Positions 1 through 9,074 of a stretch of DNA of 64,000 nt are shown here, piece after piece. The DNA is from Pseudomonas tritici. Lineage in GTDB: Bacteria > Pseudomonadota > Gammaproteobacteria > Pseudomonadales > Pseudomonadaceae. The notes below the pieces were generated by a model that saw only the letters and a program-made list of their open reading frames with translations, did not search any database and had not been told where the DNA came from. How positions within the stretch are numbered: position 1 is the first letter of the stretch; each line of letters starts with the position of its first letter. The position numbers and the translations under genes were made by a program. The stretch spans positions 3,162,001-3,226,000 of the forward strand of contig NZ_CP077084.1 in the NCBI RefSeq assembly GCF_014268275.3. Direction: 5' to 3'.

Positions 1-110
1 ACGATCGTTCTTCTTGGTCAATTAAATTTTTTCCATGCCGCACAGCGAGACCTGAGCACCCCCATGGTGTAAGCTCGGGGCCTCTTCGGATTCGACCCAT
101 TGCGAGCCTT

Positions 111-1454
111 ATGCCGTCGTTCTTCAAACGCTCCCTGTTGCCCAAACTGCGCGGTTTCCCCCTCACTCCCGACGCCCTTGAGGTGCTGTCCGGCGCCGAC
201 GCGTATCGCCGTTGCCTGCTGGAGAAGATTGCCCAGGCCACGCGGCGTATCTACATTGTTGCGCTGTACTTGCAGCAGGACGAGGCGGGGCAGGAGATCT
301 ACGATGCGCTGCACGCGGCCAAGGCTGCGCGGCCGGCGTTGGACATCGTGGTGGTGGTCGACTGGCTGCGCGCCCAGCGCGGTTTGATCGGCGCCGGCAA
401 ACAGCCAGGCAACAGCGCCTGGTATCAGTCCATGACCCACAGCCACAGCACTGAAGTGCCGGTGTATGGCGTACCGGTGCAAACCCGCGAGTTGTTCGGC
501 GTGCTGCACCTCAAGGGCTTTGTGATCGACGACACGGTGCTGTACAGCGGTGCCAGCCTGAATAACGTGTACCTGCACAAGTTCGACAAGTACCGCTTCG
601 ACCGTTACCACCTGATCCACAGCCAGCCGCTCGCCGACTCGATGCAGCACCTGGTGGAACACGGGCTTGTCGCCTCCAAGGCAGTTAATCGCCTGGACCT
701 GCCCAATCCCCCGACCACGCGCAGCTTGCGCAATGATATCGGCGACTTGCGCAGCCGTTTGAAACACGCGACCTACGACACCACGACGGGGCAGTTGCCC
801 AATGGTCACCTGTCGGTCAGCCCGTTACTCGGGGTTGGCAAGAACAACCCGCTGAACCGGGTGATCCTCGAACTGATCGCCAGCGCCCAGCATCAGCTGA
901 CCATCTGCACGCCGTACTTCAACCTGCCGCTGCCGGTGACTCGCGAAATCAACCGCGCCCTGGCGCGGGGTGTGAAGGTCGACATCATCGTTGGCGACAA
1001 GACCGCCAACGACTTCTACATTCCGCCGAGCGAGCCGTTCAAAGTCATTGCCGCGCTGCCCTACCTCTACGAAATCAGCCTGCGCCGCTTCGCCAAGCGG
1101 CATCAGCGCGACATCGACCACGGCCAGTTGAACCTGCACCTGTGGCACGACGGCGACAACACCTACCACCTCAAGGGCATGTGGGTCGACCAGCGCTACA
1201 CGTTGCTCACCGGCAACAATATCAACCCGCGAGCGTTCCGCCTCGACTTGGAAAACGCTTTGCTGATCGACGACCCGCAAGGCCATTGGCTTGAACCACG
1301 CCGCACCGAGCTGGCGCAGATTTTCCAGCACACCACGCGTATCGAGCGTTATCAGGACCTGCAAACGCTGCTGGACTACCCGGAGGCGGTCGGCAAATTC
1401 CTGCGTCGGGTCAGCCGCGTTCGGATCGAGCGGTTGCTGTACCGCATCCTGTAG
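111..1454 (+). CDS. pssA: CDP-diacylglycerol--serine O-phosphatidyltransferase (phosphatidylserine synthase)
   Basis: This 447-residue protein transfers the phosphatidyl group of CDP-diacylglycerol to L-serine, the committed step to phosphatidylethanolamine, at the inner face of the membrane. It belongs to the phospholipase D superfamily. Two HxK(x4)D motifs are visible: HLKGFVID around H133/K135 and HLKGMWVD around H353/K355. The length and the two-motif layout match the gram-negative PssA family (about 450 residues), which has no membrane segments. The ATG at 111 is the first in frame and gives the normal PssA N-terminus. The gene stands alone and ends in a strong bidirectional terminator shared with the convergent efe operon. 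Identification is by recognition of the family and motifs. Confidence 0.93.
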   Translation: MPSFFKRSLLPKLRGFPLTPDALEVLSGADAYRRCLLEKIAQATRRIYIVALYLQQDEAGQEIYDALHAAKAARPALDIVVVVDWLRAQRGLIGAGKQPGNSAWYQSMTHSHSTEVPVYGVPVQTRELFGVLHLKGFVIDDTVLYSGASLNNVYLHKFDKYRFDRYHLIHSQPLADSMQHLVEHGLVASKAVNRLDLPNPPTTRSLRNDIGDLRSRLKHATYDTTTGQLPNGHLSVSPLLGVGKNNPLNRVILELIASAQHQLTICTPYFNLPLPVTREINRALARGVKVDIIVGDKTANDFYIPPSEPFKVIAALPYLYEISLRRFAKRHQRDIDHGQLNLHLWHDGDNTYHLKGMWVDQRYTLLTGNNINPRAFRLDLENALLIDDPQGHWLEPRRTELAQIFQHTTRIERYQDLQTLLDYPEAVGKFLRRVSRVRIERLLYRIL

Positions 1455-1471
1455 AACTGCAGGCGAAAAAA

Positions 1472-1500
1472 AGACCCAGCCCCTCAACAGGGCTGGGTCT
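1472..1500. terminator. Bidirectional Rho-independent terminator between pssA and the efe operon
   Basis: An 11-bp perfect stem (AGACCCAGCCC / GGGCTGGGTCT) closes a short loop. It is preceded by an A run and followed by a T run, so it can terminate transcription from both sides. It sits between the convergent pssA and efe genes. Confidence 0.95.
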
Positions 1501-1515
1501 TTTTTTATCCAGCGT

Positions 1516-2334
1516 TTAGTTCAGGCCCAGCTTGCCACGCAACATGGACAGGTCTTCAGCCAGGGTGTTGACCGGACCCACCAGCGCCTTGCGGTCGCTT
1601 TCCTTGACCTTGTCGTAGGTCTCGAAGCCGCCGTCCTTGGTTTTGTACTTGGCCAGGATCTTGTCCACGGCGGCGAAGTTCTTGTCGACTTTGGCCAGGA
1701 AGGTTTTGTCTTGCTTCTCGATCTGGCCACGGAACAGGTCGACGATTTTCTTCGCGCCGTCGATGTTGCCCTGGAAGTCGTACAGGTCGGTGTGGCTGTA
1801 GCGGTCTTCCTCACCGGATATCTTGGTGGCGGCGACTTCTTCAAGCAGCGCTGCGGCGCCGCCGACGACTTTTTCCGGCGGGAAGGTCAGGCCGTCGACG
1901 CGGGTCTTGAGGTCGTTGACGTCGGTGTTGAGTTTGGCCGTGAGGGTTTCCAGGCCCTTGGTGCTGTTCTGCGAGAACAGTGCGTATTCGATGCGGTGGA
2001 AGCCGGTGAAATCTTCGGCGGTCACGCCTTTTTCATGGTCATCGACGCGGGAGTCGATGGACGCATCAAGGTCGCTGAACAGCTCGGCAATCGGCTCGAT
2101 GGACTCATAGTGCACGCGGGTCGGCGCGTAGAGCTTCTTGGCGGTGGCCAGGTCGCCTTTGTTGATGGCGTCGGTGAACGCCTGGGTCTGGGTGACCAGC
2201 TCACCGATTTCTTCGGTGACGTAGATCTTGTAGTCCGACACCGGGCCTACCAGGTCCAGCGGCGCGGTAGCGGCAAACGCCGCCAGCGGCGAAAGGGTCA
2301 GCAACAACGAAAACGCAATGGTCGACTTCTTCAT
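1516..2334 (-). CDS. EfeM/EfeO-like periplasmic imelysin-family (M75) lipoprotein-type iron uptake protein
   Basis: This is a 272-residue exported protein with an N-terminal signal peptide (MKKSTIAFSLLLTL...AFA). The rest is an imelysin/M75-like helical domain with the family GFHRIEYALF (HxxE) motif that binds metal in EfeO/EfeM proteins. It lacks the N-terminal cupredoxin domain of EfeO, so it is EfeM-like. It is the last gene of the minus-strand efe operon, 27 nt after efeB, and ends in the bidirectional terminator. It probably binds ferrous or ferric iron in the periplasm together with EfeO. The operon therefore has two imelysin-domain proteins, one with and one without a cupredoxin domain. 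Confidence 0.88.
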   Translation of the reverse strand: MKKSTIAFSLLLTLSPLAAFAATAPLDLVGPVSDYKIYVTEEIGELVTQTQAFTDAINKGDLATAKKLYAPTRVHYESIEPIAELFSDLDASIDSRVDDHEKGVTAEDFTGFHRIEYALFSQNSTKGLETLTAKLNTDVNDLKTRVDGLTFPPEKVVGGAAALLEEVAATKISGEEDRYSHTDLYDFQGNIDGAKKIVDLFRGQIEKQDKTFLAKVDKNFAAVDKILAKYKTKDGGFETYDKVKESDRKALVGPVNTLAEDLSMLRGKLGLN

Positions 2335-2361
2335 GGGACGATTTCCGCTCTGGGGGTTGTT

Positions 2362-3666
2362 TTAGGTAGTGGCAGTGGTTTGAGGGTGCGTTGCAGCCAG
2401 CAGCGTGCGCCCGATGAAATCCTTCGGTCCCGTGACCCCTGGCAAGGTGAAGAAGTACCCGCCGCCGACCGGCTTGAGGTACTCCTCCAGGGGCTCGCCG
2501 TTGAGCCGGGTTTGTACGCTGATAAAGCCTTTCTCCAGGTCAGCCTGGTAGCAGATGAACAACAGCCCCATGTCCAGCTGACCGTTTTTGTTGACGCCGT
2601 TGGAGTAGTTGAACGGCCGGCGCAGGATCAGGTTGGCCTGAGTCTGCGGGGTGCGCGGGTTGGCCAGGCGGATATGGGCATCGAGCTTGGTCAATTTGCC
2701 TTCCGGGTCCTTGCTGTAGTCGGGCACCTGGGTTTCTTTGTCGCCGTCCATCGGCGCGCCGGTCGGCTTGATGCGGCCGATGATGCTTTCCTGCTCTTGC
2801 AGCGGCGTTCGGTCCCAACGCTCGACGAAGTTGCGGATGATGCGCACGGCCTGATAGCTGCCGTTGGCCGCCCAGGCCGGTTCGTCGCTGCCAGGCTGGA
2901 CCCACACAATCTGGTCCATGGTCGTGGCGTCGTTGGAATTCGGGTTGGCCGAACCGTCACGGAAACCAAGGAAGTTACGCGCGCTCTGCGCAGGCTCTCC
3001 GGGTTTACTCGGCGCCTGCGGCGGAACGCTGCCTTCCTGCTTCCAGCGCACCAGCAGCAGGTCCGGCAGGTTTTTCACGATATCGCGCAGGGCGTGGATA
3101 TTGGTGTCAGTGGTGTTGGAGCAAAATTGCAGGCTCAGGTCACCGTGGCACTGCGCCGGCTCCAGCGCGTCGTTGGGGAAACCGACCATGCGGCTCAGGT
3201 GCTTGGGCTTGACTGCTGTGAGGCCGAAGCGCTCGTCGAACAGCGATTCACCGACAGACACGGTGATGGTGAGGTTGTCCGGCGTCACCACCGGGCCGAG
3301 GATGCCGGAGTCGGTGGGCGGCAGTTTCGGATCGACTTGCGGCACGGTGCCGCCGGTCATCAGAAAAGCGATGCGTTCATTCAACGTGCGGAACAGGCGT
3401 TCCAAGTCTTCACGGTCGCTGGCCAGTACATCGAACGCCACCAGCATGCCGCAGGCCGGGCGTGGAGTGACGATGCCAGTTTGGTGCTTGCCAAAAAAAT
3501 CGTGGTGGTCCTGGGTTTTGTCACTGCGGGGTGCCGTGGTGACTTGTTCCGCTGCGGCGGCCATGGCCGGGCAGCTCAATGTGCTACCGGCAATCGCGGC
3601 GCCGGTGGCGGCCATGCCCAGCAGGACACGGCGGCGCTGAAGGTCAAACTGTTCTGAATTACTCAT
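2362..3666 (-). CDS. efeB: Deferrochelatase/peroxidase EfeB (Tat-exported DyP-type haem peroxidase)
   Basis: EfeB is a periplasmic haem-dependent DyP-type peroxidase that works with EfeU and EfeO in iron uptake; it has been proposed to oxidise ferrous iron or release iron from haem. The N-terminus has a twin-arginine signal (LQRRRVLLGMAATGAAIAG), fitting export of a folded haem protein. The GFRDGSANP segment matches the family GxxDG motif. The length (about 434 residues) is usual. I chose the ATG at 3666; a GTG at 3684 overlapping the efeO stop by 3-4 nt is also possible. The gene is translationally close-coupled to efeO upstream and followed by the EfeM-like gene. Confidence 0.92.
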   Translation of the reverse strand: MSNSEQFDLQRRRVLLGMAATGAAIAGSTLSCPAMAAAAEQVTTAPRSDKTQDHHDFFGKHQTGIVTPRPACGMLVAFDVLASDREDLERLFRTLNERIAFLMTGGTVPQVDPKLPPTDSGILGPVVTPDNLTITVSVGESLFDERFGLTAVKPKHLSRMVGFPNDALEPAQCHGDLSLQFCSNTTDTNIHALRDIVKNLPDLLLVRWKQEGSVPPQAPSKPGEPAQSARNFLGFRDGSANPNSNDATTMDQIVWVQPGSDEPAWAANGSYQAVRIIRNFVERWDRTPLQEQESIIGRIKPTGAPMDGDKETQVPDYSKDPEGKLTKLDAHIRLANPRTPQTQANLILRRPFNYSNGVNKNGQLDMGLLFICYQADLEKGFISVQTRLNGEPLEEYLKPVGGGYFFTLPGVTGPKDFIGRTLLAATHPQTTATT

Positions 3667-3680
3667 ATAGGCGGTCGTCT

Positions 3681-4883
3681 TCACTGCAGGCCGGAAAGGC
3701 CAAGGGCGGGGTCGATTCCATCGAGTGCAACGGCCAGAGCCTTGGCCTTGTCGGCGATCTGCTTGCGCTGATCGGCGGTCACGCTGTCGTAGCGGCGGTA
3801 CTGGCCGTCGACTTTCAAACCATTGAGTTCGCTGTCGAAGGCCGCGAGGGCGCTGTCGACGTTTGGTAACAGGTCGGCGGCGGACTTGGTCAGCAGCGGG
3901 CGCATCAGCTCGACAACCTTGTGGGCGACTTCCAAGTTAGCGGCAAAACCATTCAGGTCGACGTGGCTGTAGCGCTCTTCTTCACCGCTGATGGCGCGCA
4001 CATCGGCCAGGCTATTGAGGTTGCGCACCACGATGCTCACCAGTTGCTCCGGCGGCAGGGACTGGGCCAGCAGTTGTTGCTTCAATGTCGTGACGTCGGT
4101 TACCAGGCGCTGCGCAATCGGCGCCAGGCCTTCGAGGCTGCGTTGTTGGAATAGGCTGTATTCGACGCGGTGGAAGCCGCTGAAGGCTGGGTCCTGTTCG
4201 CGTTTCTCGAAGTAGTCGGCGCGGGCGTTGATCGCGTTGTCCAACTCCGCCAGGCGTTGCGACGCCGGGGCCAGTCGCTGGTAAGCCTCGCGCGCCGGTA
4301 GGTAAAGCGCTTGGGCTTGCGCCAGGTCACCCGCGTCGATTGCTTGCTGCAAGGCGGTCACGGCCTTGACCAATGCGCTGCCTTGGCTGCTCAAGTACAC
4401 GCGGAATTCCGACAGCGGGCCAATAAACGCGACCATCGACGGCTTGGCCTTGGCCTGTGCGTCGGACTCGGCGGTGGGCGTCACATGCAAGGTGCCACGT
4501 GGATTGCTCAGCAGGCCGCAGGTGATTGCATAGTCGCCGGGCAACAGGTTGGCGTTGATCACCTGGCTGAGGCCGGGGGCGATGTTTTCCCGTTCTTCGA
4601 CCACCAGCACGCCGTCGAGGATTTCCCATTCCACCGCACGCTCGGAGCGGTTGATGATGCGGAAGCTCGCGCGGCCGGCCGGTACCGTCAGTTCATTCGG
4701 TTCGCAGGCATGGCCGTGGATCGTCACGGCAATTTCATTGTGGTTGGCCTGGCGCTTGCTGGCCGCCAGTTGCGAGGCGTAATAGAACAGGCCACCGGCG
4801 GCGATCATCACGACCACCGAGCCTGCCACGGCCCAACGCAGGGCGCGGGGTGGCAGAGCCGGTTGAGGAGTTGGGTTGGACAA
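3681..4883 (-). CDS. efeO: EfeO: periplasmic iron-binding protein with cupredoxin plus imelysin domains
   Basis: This is a 400-residue protein of the ferrous iron uptake system EfeUOB. A single membrane anchor or signal segment lies at about residues 15-38. A cupredoxin-like domain follows at about 45-140 (ITCGLLSNPRGTLHV near its end resembles the copper-site loop region). An M75/imelysin domain then runs to the end and contains the GFHRVEYSLF HxxE motif. The protein receives or oxidises iron in the periplasm and passes it to the permease EfeU. It sits 10 nt after efeU and abuts efeB, so the genes are one transcript. Confidence 0.92.
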   Translation of the reverse strand: MSNPTPQPALPPRALRWAVAGSVVVMIAAGGLFYYASQLAASKRQANHNEIAVTIHGHACEPNELTVPAGRASFRIINRSERAVEWEILDGVLVVEERENIAPGLSQVINANLLPGDYAITCGLLSNPRGTLHVTPTAESDAQAKAKPSMVAFIGPLSEFRVYLSSQGSALVKAVTALQQAIDAGDLAQAQALYLPAREAYQRLAPASQRLAELDNAINARADYFEKREQDPAFSGFHRVEYSLFQQRSLEGLAPIAQRLVTDVTTLKQQLLAQSLPPEQLVSIVVRNLNSLADVRAISGEEERYSHVDLNGFAANLEVAHKVVELMRPLLTKSAADLLPNVDSALAAFDSELNGLKVDGQYRRYDSVTADQRKQIADKAKALAVALDGIDPALGLSGLQ

Positions 4884-4893
4884 GAGGCGGTCC

Positions 4894-5739
4894 TTAGTGG
4901 GTGGAAACGGAAGAAGGCGTGGTGGCAGGCTTGGGCGGTGCGGCGGGCAGGAAGAACATCACCAGCGCCACCACCAGGTAAATCAGGTAAGCACCGAGGG
5001 TGCTGACGGTGGGCGCTTCCTGATAGCCGAACATGCCGGCCAGTACCGAACCCAGCGGGCTGTCCATCGGCAAAGCAGCGCTGAAGTCGAACAGCACGGT
5101 TTGCAGGTGGTTCCACACGCCCGCTTCGTGCAGGGCTTGCACCGAGTTGGCGAGGATGCCGGCGGCGACGACAAGGATAAATAGGCCGGTCCAGCGGAAA
5201 AACGCGCCGAGGTTCAGGCGCATGCTGCCGGTGTAAATCAGGAAGCCGACGATGATCGCCAGGACCAGGCCAAGCAGGGCACCAATCGGCGCGCCCGGGC
5301 CTTCACTCTGCTGGAACACCGCCAGCAGGAAGAACACAGTTTCCAGGCCTTCACGGGCCACCGCGAAAAACACCATCAGGATCAGCGCGGTCACCTGGTG
5401 TTTGGAACCGGCCAACGCATGGTCAAGGGAGGCGTGCAGGGAATGCTTGATGGACCGCGCCACTTTGCGCATCCAGAACACCATCGAACTGAGGATGCCC
5501 ACGGCGACCAGGCCGACGATGCCCTCGAACAGTTCCTGCTGCTTTTGCGGGAACTCCGCGCTGACCAACTCAAGGCCGCCACCGACCAGCAGGGCCAGCG
5601 CAGCGGCGAGGAATACGCCGATCCAGACAGCCGGCATCCACTGACCACGGCCAGTCTGTTGCAGGTAGCTGGCGATGATGCCAACGATCAATGCGGCTTC
5701 AATGCCTTCGCGCAGCATGATGAGAAAGGGAACGAGCAT
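4894..5739 (-). CDS. efeU: Iron permease EfeU (FTR1/OFeT family)
   Basis: This is a 281-residue inner-membrane iron permease of the Ftr1 family. Two REGxE iron-binding motifs are present in predicted helices: REGIEAALIVG at about residues 10-20 and REGLETVFFL around residue 127. Seven or so hydrophobic segments span the protein, as expected. It is the first gene of the minus-strand efeU-efeO-efeB-efeM-like operon. A Fur-box-like sequence lies about 40-60 nt upstream of the ATG, so iron repression by Fur is likely. Confidence 0.93.
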   Translation of the reverse strand: MLVPFLIMLREGIEAALIVGIIASYLQQTGRGQWMPAVWIGVFLAAALALLVGGGLELVSAEFPQKQQELFEGIVGLVAVGILSSMVFWMRKVARSIKHSLHASLDHALAGSKHQVTALILMVFFAVAREGLETVFFLLAVFQQSEGPGAPIGALLGLVLAIIVGFLIYTGSMRLNLGAFFRWTGLFILVVAAGILANSVQALHEAGVWNHLQTVLFDFSAALPMDSPLGSVLAGMFGYQEAPTVSTLGAYLIYLVVALVMFFLPAAPPKPATTPSSVSTH

Positions 5740-5780
5740 TCGGCACCGCGGGGTGAACTAGTTAGGAGGCTAAGTTGTAA

Positions 5781-5799
5781 CATAATGATACTCATTGCT
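5781..5799 (-). promoter_or_regulatory. Fur box upstream of the efe operon
   Basis: The 19-mer cataatgatactcattgct matches the classic Fur consensus GATAATGATAATCATTATC at about 14 of 19 positions. It lies in the efeU promoter region, 41-60 nt from the start codon. The match and its place before an iron-uptake operon support Fur control; binding has not been shown here. Confidence 0.8.
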
Positions 5800-5908
5800 A
5801 AACAACAATTCTTGACGTTTGCTGAACAGGGACTGAACGGTGGTGGCAAATCGCGGCCCACCTTATGATGCACGCCACTATTGTGTGCAGCCGGATGCCC
5901 GATCGCTC

Positions 5909-6925
5909 ATGTCGGAAAAAGACACCATCTCCCTCCACCTCGTGCGCGAAGCCTTGTTGCAGAGCTGCGCACCCGGTGAAGCCGCCGTCGAAGTGTTGAA
6001 CAAAGCCGGTATCGCCCCGGCACTGTTGGACCAGCCCGATGCGCGCGTCTCGGCCACGACCTATGCGCGTCTATGGCGCCTGCTGGCGCGGCGTATGGAC
6101 GATGAGTTCTTCGGCATGGACCCGCGCAAGCTCAGGTCCGGCAGCCTGGCCTTCCTTTGCCGCGCTTCCATGGCGCAACCCACCCTCGGCGCAAGCCTGG
6201 AAACCGGCCTGGGGTTTCTGTCACTGATGCTGGAGCGAATGCCGGCCCAACTGGTGCGTCAACAAAGTCTGGCGGAGATCGTGCTGCTGGAACCGGAGCC
6301 CGAACCCAACAGGGCCTTCACCTACTTTACGTATTGGATGATTGTGCACGGCGTAGCCTGTTGGCTGGCCGGACGGCGGATTCCGATCCTGGCCATTGAG
6401 CTGCGCTGCCCAAAACCGGATTTCTGCGCTGACTATCAGGTGATGTTCTCCGACAACCTGCGTTTCGACCGGCCGCGCACCCGCATGATCTTCTCCGCCG
6501 ACTGCCTCGACGTGCCGATCAAGCGCAGCCCGGAAGAACTCAAGCGCTTCCTGGCCCACGCGCCGGCCAATATTCTGGTCAAGTACCGCGACCCCGATAG
6601 CCTCGCTACTCGCATCAAACACGACTTGCGCCAAATGCCCCCCGACACCTGGCCGGAAACCGAAGGCCTCGCCACGAGCCTGTGCATCTCGGCCTCAACC
6701 TTGCGCCGTCGCCTGGCGGAAGAGGGGCAGACTTATCAGGGGCTCAAGGACAGTGTGCGCAAGGAGTTGGCGATTGTGTGGTTGGCGGAGCCACAGATCA
6801 GCTTTGCTGAAATTGCCGAGCGACTCGGATTTGCGGACACCAGCTCCTTCTATAAGGCATTTCGTAAGTGGGCGGGGTCGAATCCGGGGCATTACCGCAG
6901 TCTGATTCTCAACGAAAACCGGTGA
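5909..6925 (+). CDS. AraC-family transcriptional regulator (Arabinose_bd-type N-terminal domain)
   Basis: This is a 338-residue regulator. The N-terminal ~200 residues resemble the ligand-binding domain of the OruR/ArgR-like AraC group (phrases such as GSLAFLCRASMAQPTLGASLETG), and the C-terminal ~100 residues form two helix-turn-helix motifs ending in LGFADTSSFYKAFRKWAGSNPGHYR, the AraC signature. I chose the ATG at 5909 because it gives the usual MS(E/D)K start; an upstream in-frame ATG at 5840 would add a non-conserved stretch overlapping the efe promoter. It is divergent from efeU, and nothing shows that it controls efe. The ligand and targets are unknown. Confidence 0.85.
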   Translation: MSEKDTISLHLVREALLQSCAPGEAAVEVLNKAGIAPALLDQPDARVSATTYARLWRLLARRMDDEFFGMDPRKLRSGSLAFLCRASMAQPTLGASLETGLGFLSLMLERMPAQLVRQQSLAEIVLLEPEPEPNRAFTYFTYWMIVHGVACWLAGRRIPILAIELRCPKPDFCADYQVMFSDNLRFDRPRTRMIFSADCLDVPIKRSPEELKRFLAHAPANILVKYRDPDSLATRIKHDLRQMPPDTWPETEGLATSLCISASTLRRRLAEEGQTYQGLKDSVRKELAIVWLAEPQISFAEIAERLGFADTSSFYKAFRKWAGSNPGHYRSLILNENR

Positions 6926-6999
6926 TCCCTGGCGCCAACCCCCTTCGCTTTACGCGCCTGCCGTAGTAGTTTGCGCCGGTACATTCAAGGAGAGTGATC

Positions 7000-7536
7000 G
7001 TGCGAAAGTCATTGGCTATGTTGCTGTGCTGGGCGCTTTTCCCGCTGACCGCCTGGTCGGCGTTGGGCATTGGTGATTTCACCCTGGGTATGTCACGTCA
7101 GCAGGTCCTTGACACGCTCAAGCCCTACTTTGCGCAGGTAAACAGGGAATACAACTTGAGCTATTCAGTTCCAATGCCTTACTACAGGGCGCTAGAGCCC
7201 AACCATCCTTACAGCTTGGGCGATGTTCCGATCTATGTCGTGGGTGCCTATTTTGATGATGCTGACCGTCTCAAACAGTTGAGCATCTCGTTTAATACCA
7301 CTGACGTTGAGCGCGTCAAACGGCAGGTTCCCTTGATGCAGAAGGCGCAATTGGTACCCGACACCGATGGCCGTCATGAGGTGTTTCTCACGGACGGCGA
7401 GTTGATCTATCGCGTGTCCAATGTGTTTGATTGGACCACCGTCGAGATTGCGGACAAAGCTACCTCAGCCTTGAACATCGAAACACGTGCGCACTATGAC
7501 AAGATCGACAGGGCACGAAGGGCGAAATCCAAGTGA
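7000..7536 (+). CDS. Small secreted protein of unknown function
   Basis: This is a 178-residue protein with a clear signal peptide (RKSLAMLLCWALFPLTAWSA, probable cleavage after WSA). The mature part begins GIGDFTLGMSRQQVLDTL, which resembles the small periplasmic proteins that start with a short F-x-L-G-M-S repeat-like motif, but I cannot assign a family. GTG at 7000 is preferred over the in-frame GTG at 6994 because the AAGGAG ribosome site (6987-6992) is correctly spaced only for 7000. It is monocistronic and convergent with oprN. Confidence 0.7.
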   Translation: MRKSLAMLLCWALFPLTAWSALGIGDFTLGMSRQQVLDTLKPYFAQVNREYNLSYSVPMPYYRALEPNHPYSLGDVPIYVVGAYFDDADRLKQLSISFNTTDVERVKRQVPLMQKAQLVPDTDGRHEVFLTDGELIYRVSNVFDWTTVEIADKATSALNIETRAHYDKIDRARRAKSK

Positions 7537-7588
7537 CGTGATCGTCGCGCCCGTCCCGCTCAGTGAACTCGGGTTTCAGGCAAAAAAA

Positions 7589-7617
7589 AGCCCCGTGACC
7601 GAATGGACCACGGGGCT
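7589..7617 (-). terminator. Rho-independent terminator of mexEF-oprN
   Basis: The 9-bp stem AGCCCCGTG / CACGGGGCT is flanked on its left by an A run (a T run on the minus strand). It therefore terminates transcripts coming from oprN. It lies 42 nt beyond the oprN stop codon. Confidence 0.9.
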
Positions 7618-7658
7618 AAAAATTGGCTGGATGCGACCAACCAAAGGAGCTCTTTACT

Positions 7659-9074
7659 TCACTTGGCGGTGGCGACAACCGTGTCCGGCTTCCAACCACC
7701 CCCCAGCGCCTTGTAGATCGCCACAATCCCGCGATACAAGTCGACTTCGGCCTGCGCCTGGGAGTCTTCAGCGGCCAGACGCTCACGTTGCGCGTCGAGC
7801 AGCACCAGGAAGTCCACGGTGCCTTCGCGGTAGCGGATCGCAGCCAGGTCGGCGGCGGCGCGGCTGGATTCGCTTTGGCGGATCAGTGAGACCAGGCGTT
7901 GCTGACGCTTGCCGTAGTCACTGAAGGCGTTCTCGGATTCTTCCAACGCCAGCAACACTTGTTGCTCGTAGCTTGCCAGCGCGCCATCAGCCTCGGCATC
8001 CGCGCCGCGCAAACGGGCGCGTACGCTGCCCAGGTCAAAGGCTGCCCAGGTGATGCTCGGGCCAAGGGCCCAGGCATTCGCGGCGGACGAGCCGATCTGC
8101 GAACCACGCCCGGCGGTAAAGCCGAGGAAGCCGCTGAGGCTGACCCGTGGGAACAAATCGGCCTTGGCCACACCGATACGCGCAGTGGCGGCGGCCAGTT
8201 TGCGTTCGGCGCTGAGGATGTCCGGGCGACGTTGCAGCAGTTGCCCCGGGTCGCCAATCGGCAATGCCTTGGCAATCGCTGGCAGGTCTTTAGGACCAAG
8301 GTCTACGGTGAGCTTGTCGGGCCGCTGGCCGAGGAGGGTGGCGATGCGGTTGCGCTCGCGCACTTGCTCGGCCTGGAGTTGCGGCACGCTGGCTTCAACC
8401 GCCGCGAGGCGTGCGTCGGCACGTTCCACATCCAACTGATCACCCACGCCGGCATCGCGCAGGCTTTCGGTGATGGTGCGCGATTCCTGCTGGTTCTTCA
8501 GGTTGTCCAGGGCAATGCGTTCACGCAGTTGCGCGCCGCGCAGTTGACCGTAGGCATCCACCAGTTCGGCAATCATGGTGACTTGCAGTTGGTACAAGTC
8601 AGCCTCGGCGGCCTGCTGGTCGGCGTCGGTGGCTTCCAGGTTGCGCTGGATGCGGCCGAACAGGTCCAGCTCCCAGGCCATGTCCAGGCCCAGGTCGTAA
8701 CGCTCGGTCTTGACGCGGCTAGTGGTCTGGCCCGGAATCTGGCCTTTGCCCTGGTCACTGCTGACGCGGCTGGTGATGGTCGGCATCGCGTCATTGCTGG
8801 CGTCATCGCGGATGGCGCGGGCGGCCCGCAGACGGGCAAAGGCGACGCGCAAATCACGGTTGCCCTGCAGCGACTGAGTCACCAACTGGTTGAGGGTCGG
8901 GTCCTCGAACTGTTGCCACCAGATGCCTTCGAACTTGGCGTGGTCATATTTCTTGGCATCGGCGGCGGCCATCACATTGGCCGCCTCCGGGGTCTGGGTT
9001 TTGTAGTCCGGGCCTACGGCACAGGCGCTCAGCGCCAGTACCAGCAAGCTCGGCAAGAATACTTTCACACTCAT
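7659..9074 (-). CDS. oprN: Outer membrane efflux channel lipoprotein OprN-like (RND tripartite pump)
   Basis: This is a 471-residue outer-membrane factor of the NodT/OprM family, the exit duct of the MexEF pump. The signal peptide ends in a lipobox LSAC with C18, followed by VGPDYKTQTPEA, typical of lipidated OMFs. Two repeated coiled-coil/beta halves follow, including TWELDLFG-like DMAWELDLFGRI and the repeated RRPDI motif LLQRRPDILSAERKL. It overlaps the end of mexF by 4 nt, showing translational coupling. A strong terminator follows. The assignment to OprN rests on the partner mexF, which is recognised clearly. Confidence 0.92.
   Translation of the reverse strand: MSVKVFLPSLLVLALSACAVGPDYKTQTPEAANVMAAADAKKYDHAKFEGIWWQQFEDPTLNQLVTQSLQGNRDLRVAFARLRAARAIRDDASNDAMPTITSRVSSDQGKGQIPGQTTSRVKTERYDLGLDMAWELDLFGRIQRNLEATDADQQAAEADLYQLQVTMIAELVDAYGQLRGAQLRERIALDNLKNQQESRTITESLRDAGVGDQLDVERADARLAAVEASVPQLQAEQVRERNRIATLLGQRPDKLTVDLGPKDLPAIAKALPIGDPGQLLQRRPDILSAERKLAAATARIGVAKADLFPRVSLSGFLGFTAGRGSQIGSSAANAWALGPSITWAAFDLGSVRARLRGADAEADGALASYEQQVLLALEESENAFSDYGKRQQRLVSLIRQSESSRAAADLAAIRYREGTVDFLVLLDAQRERLAAEDSQAQAEVDLYRGIVAIYKALGGGWKPDTVVATAK

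Noticed and set aside
1291..3657. 788-codon open frame on the plus strand
   Set aside because: It runs antisense to the EfeM-like and efeB genes, which are clearly recognised; the high GC keeps the opposite frame open.
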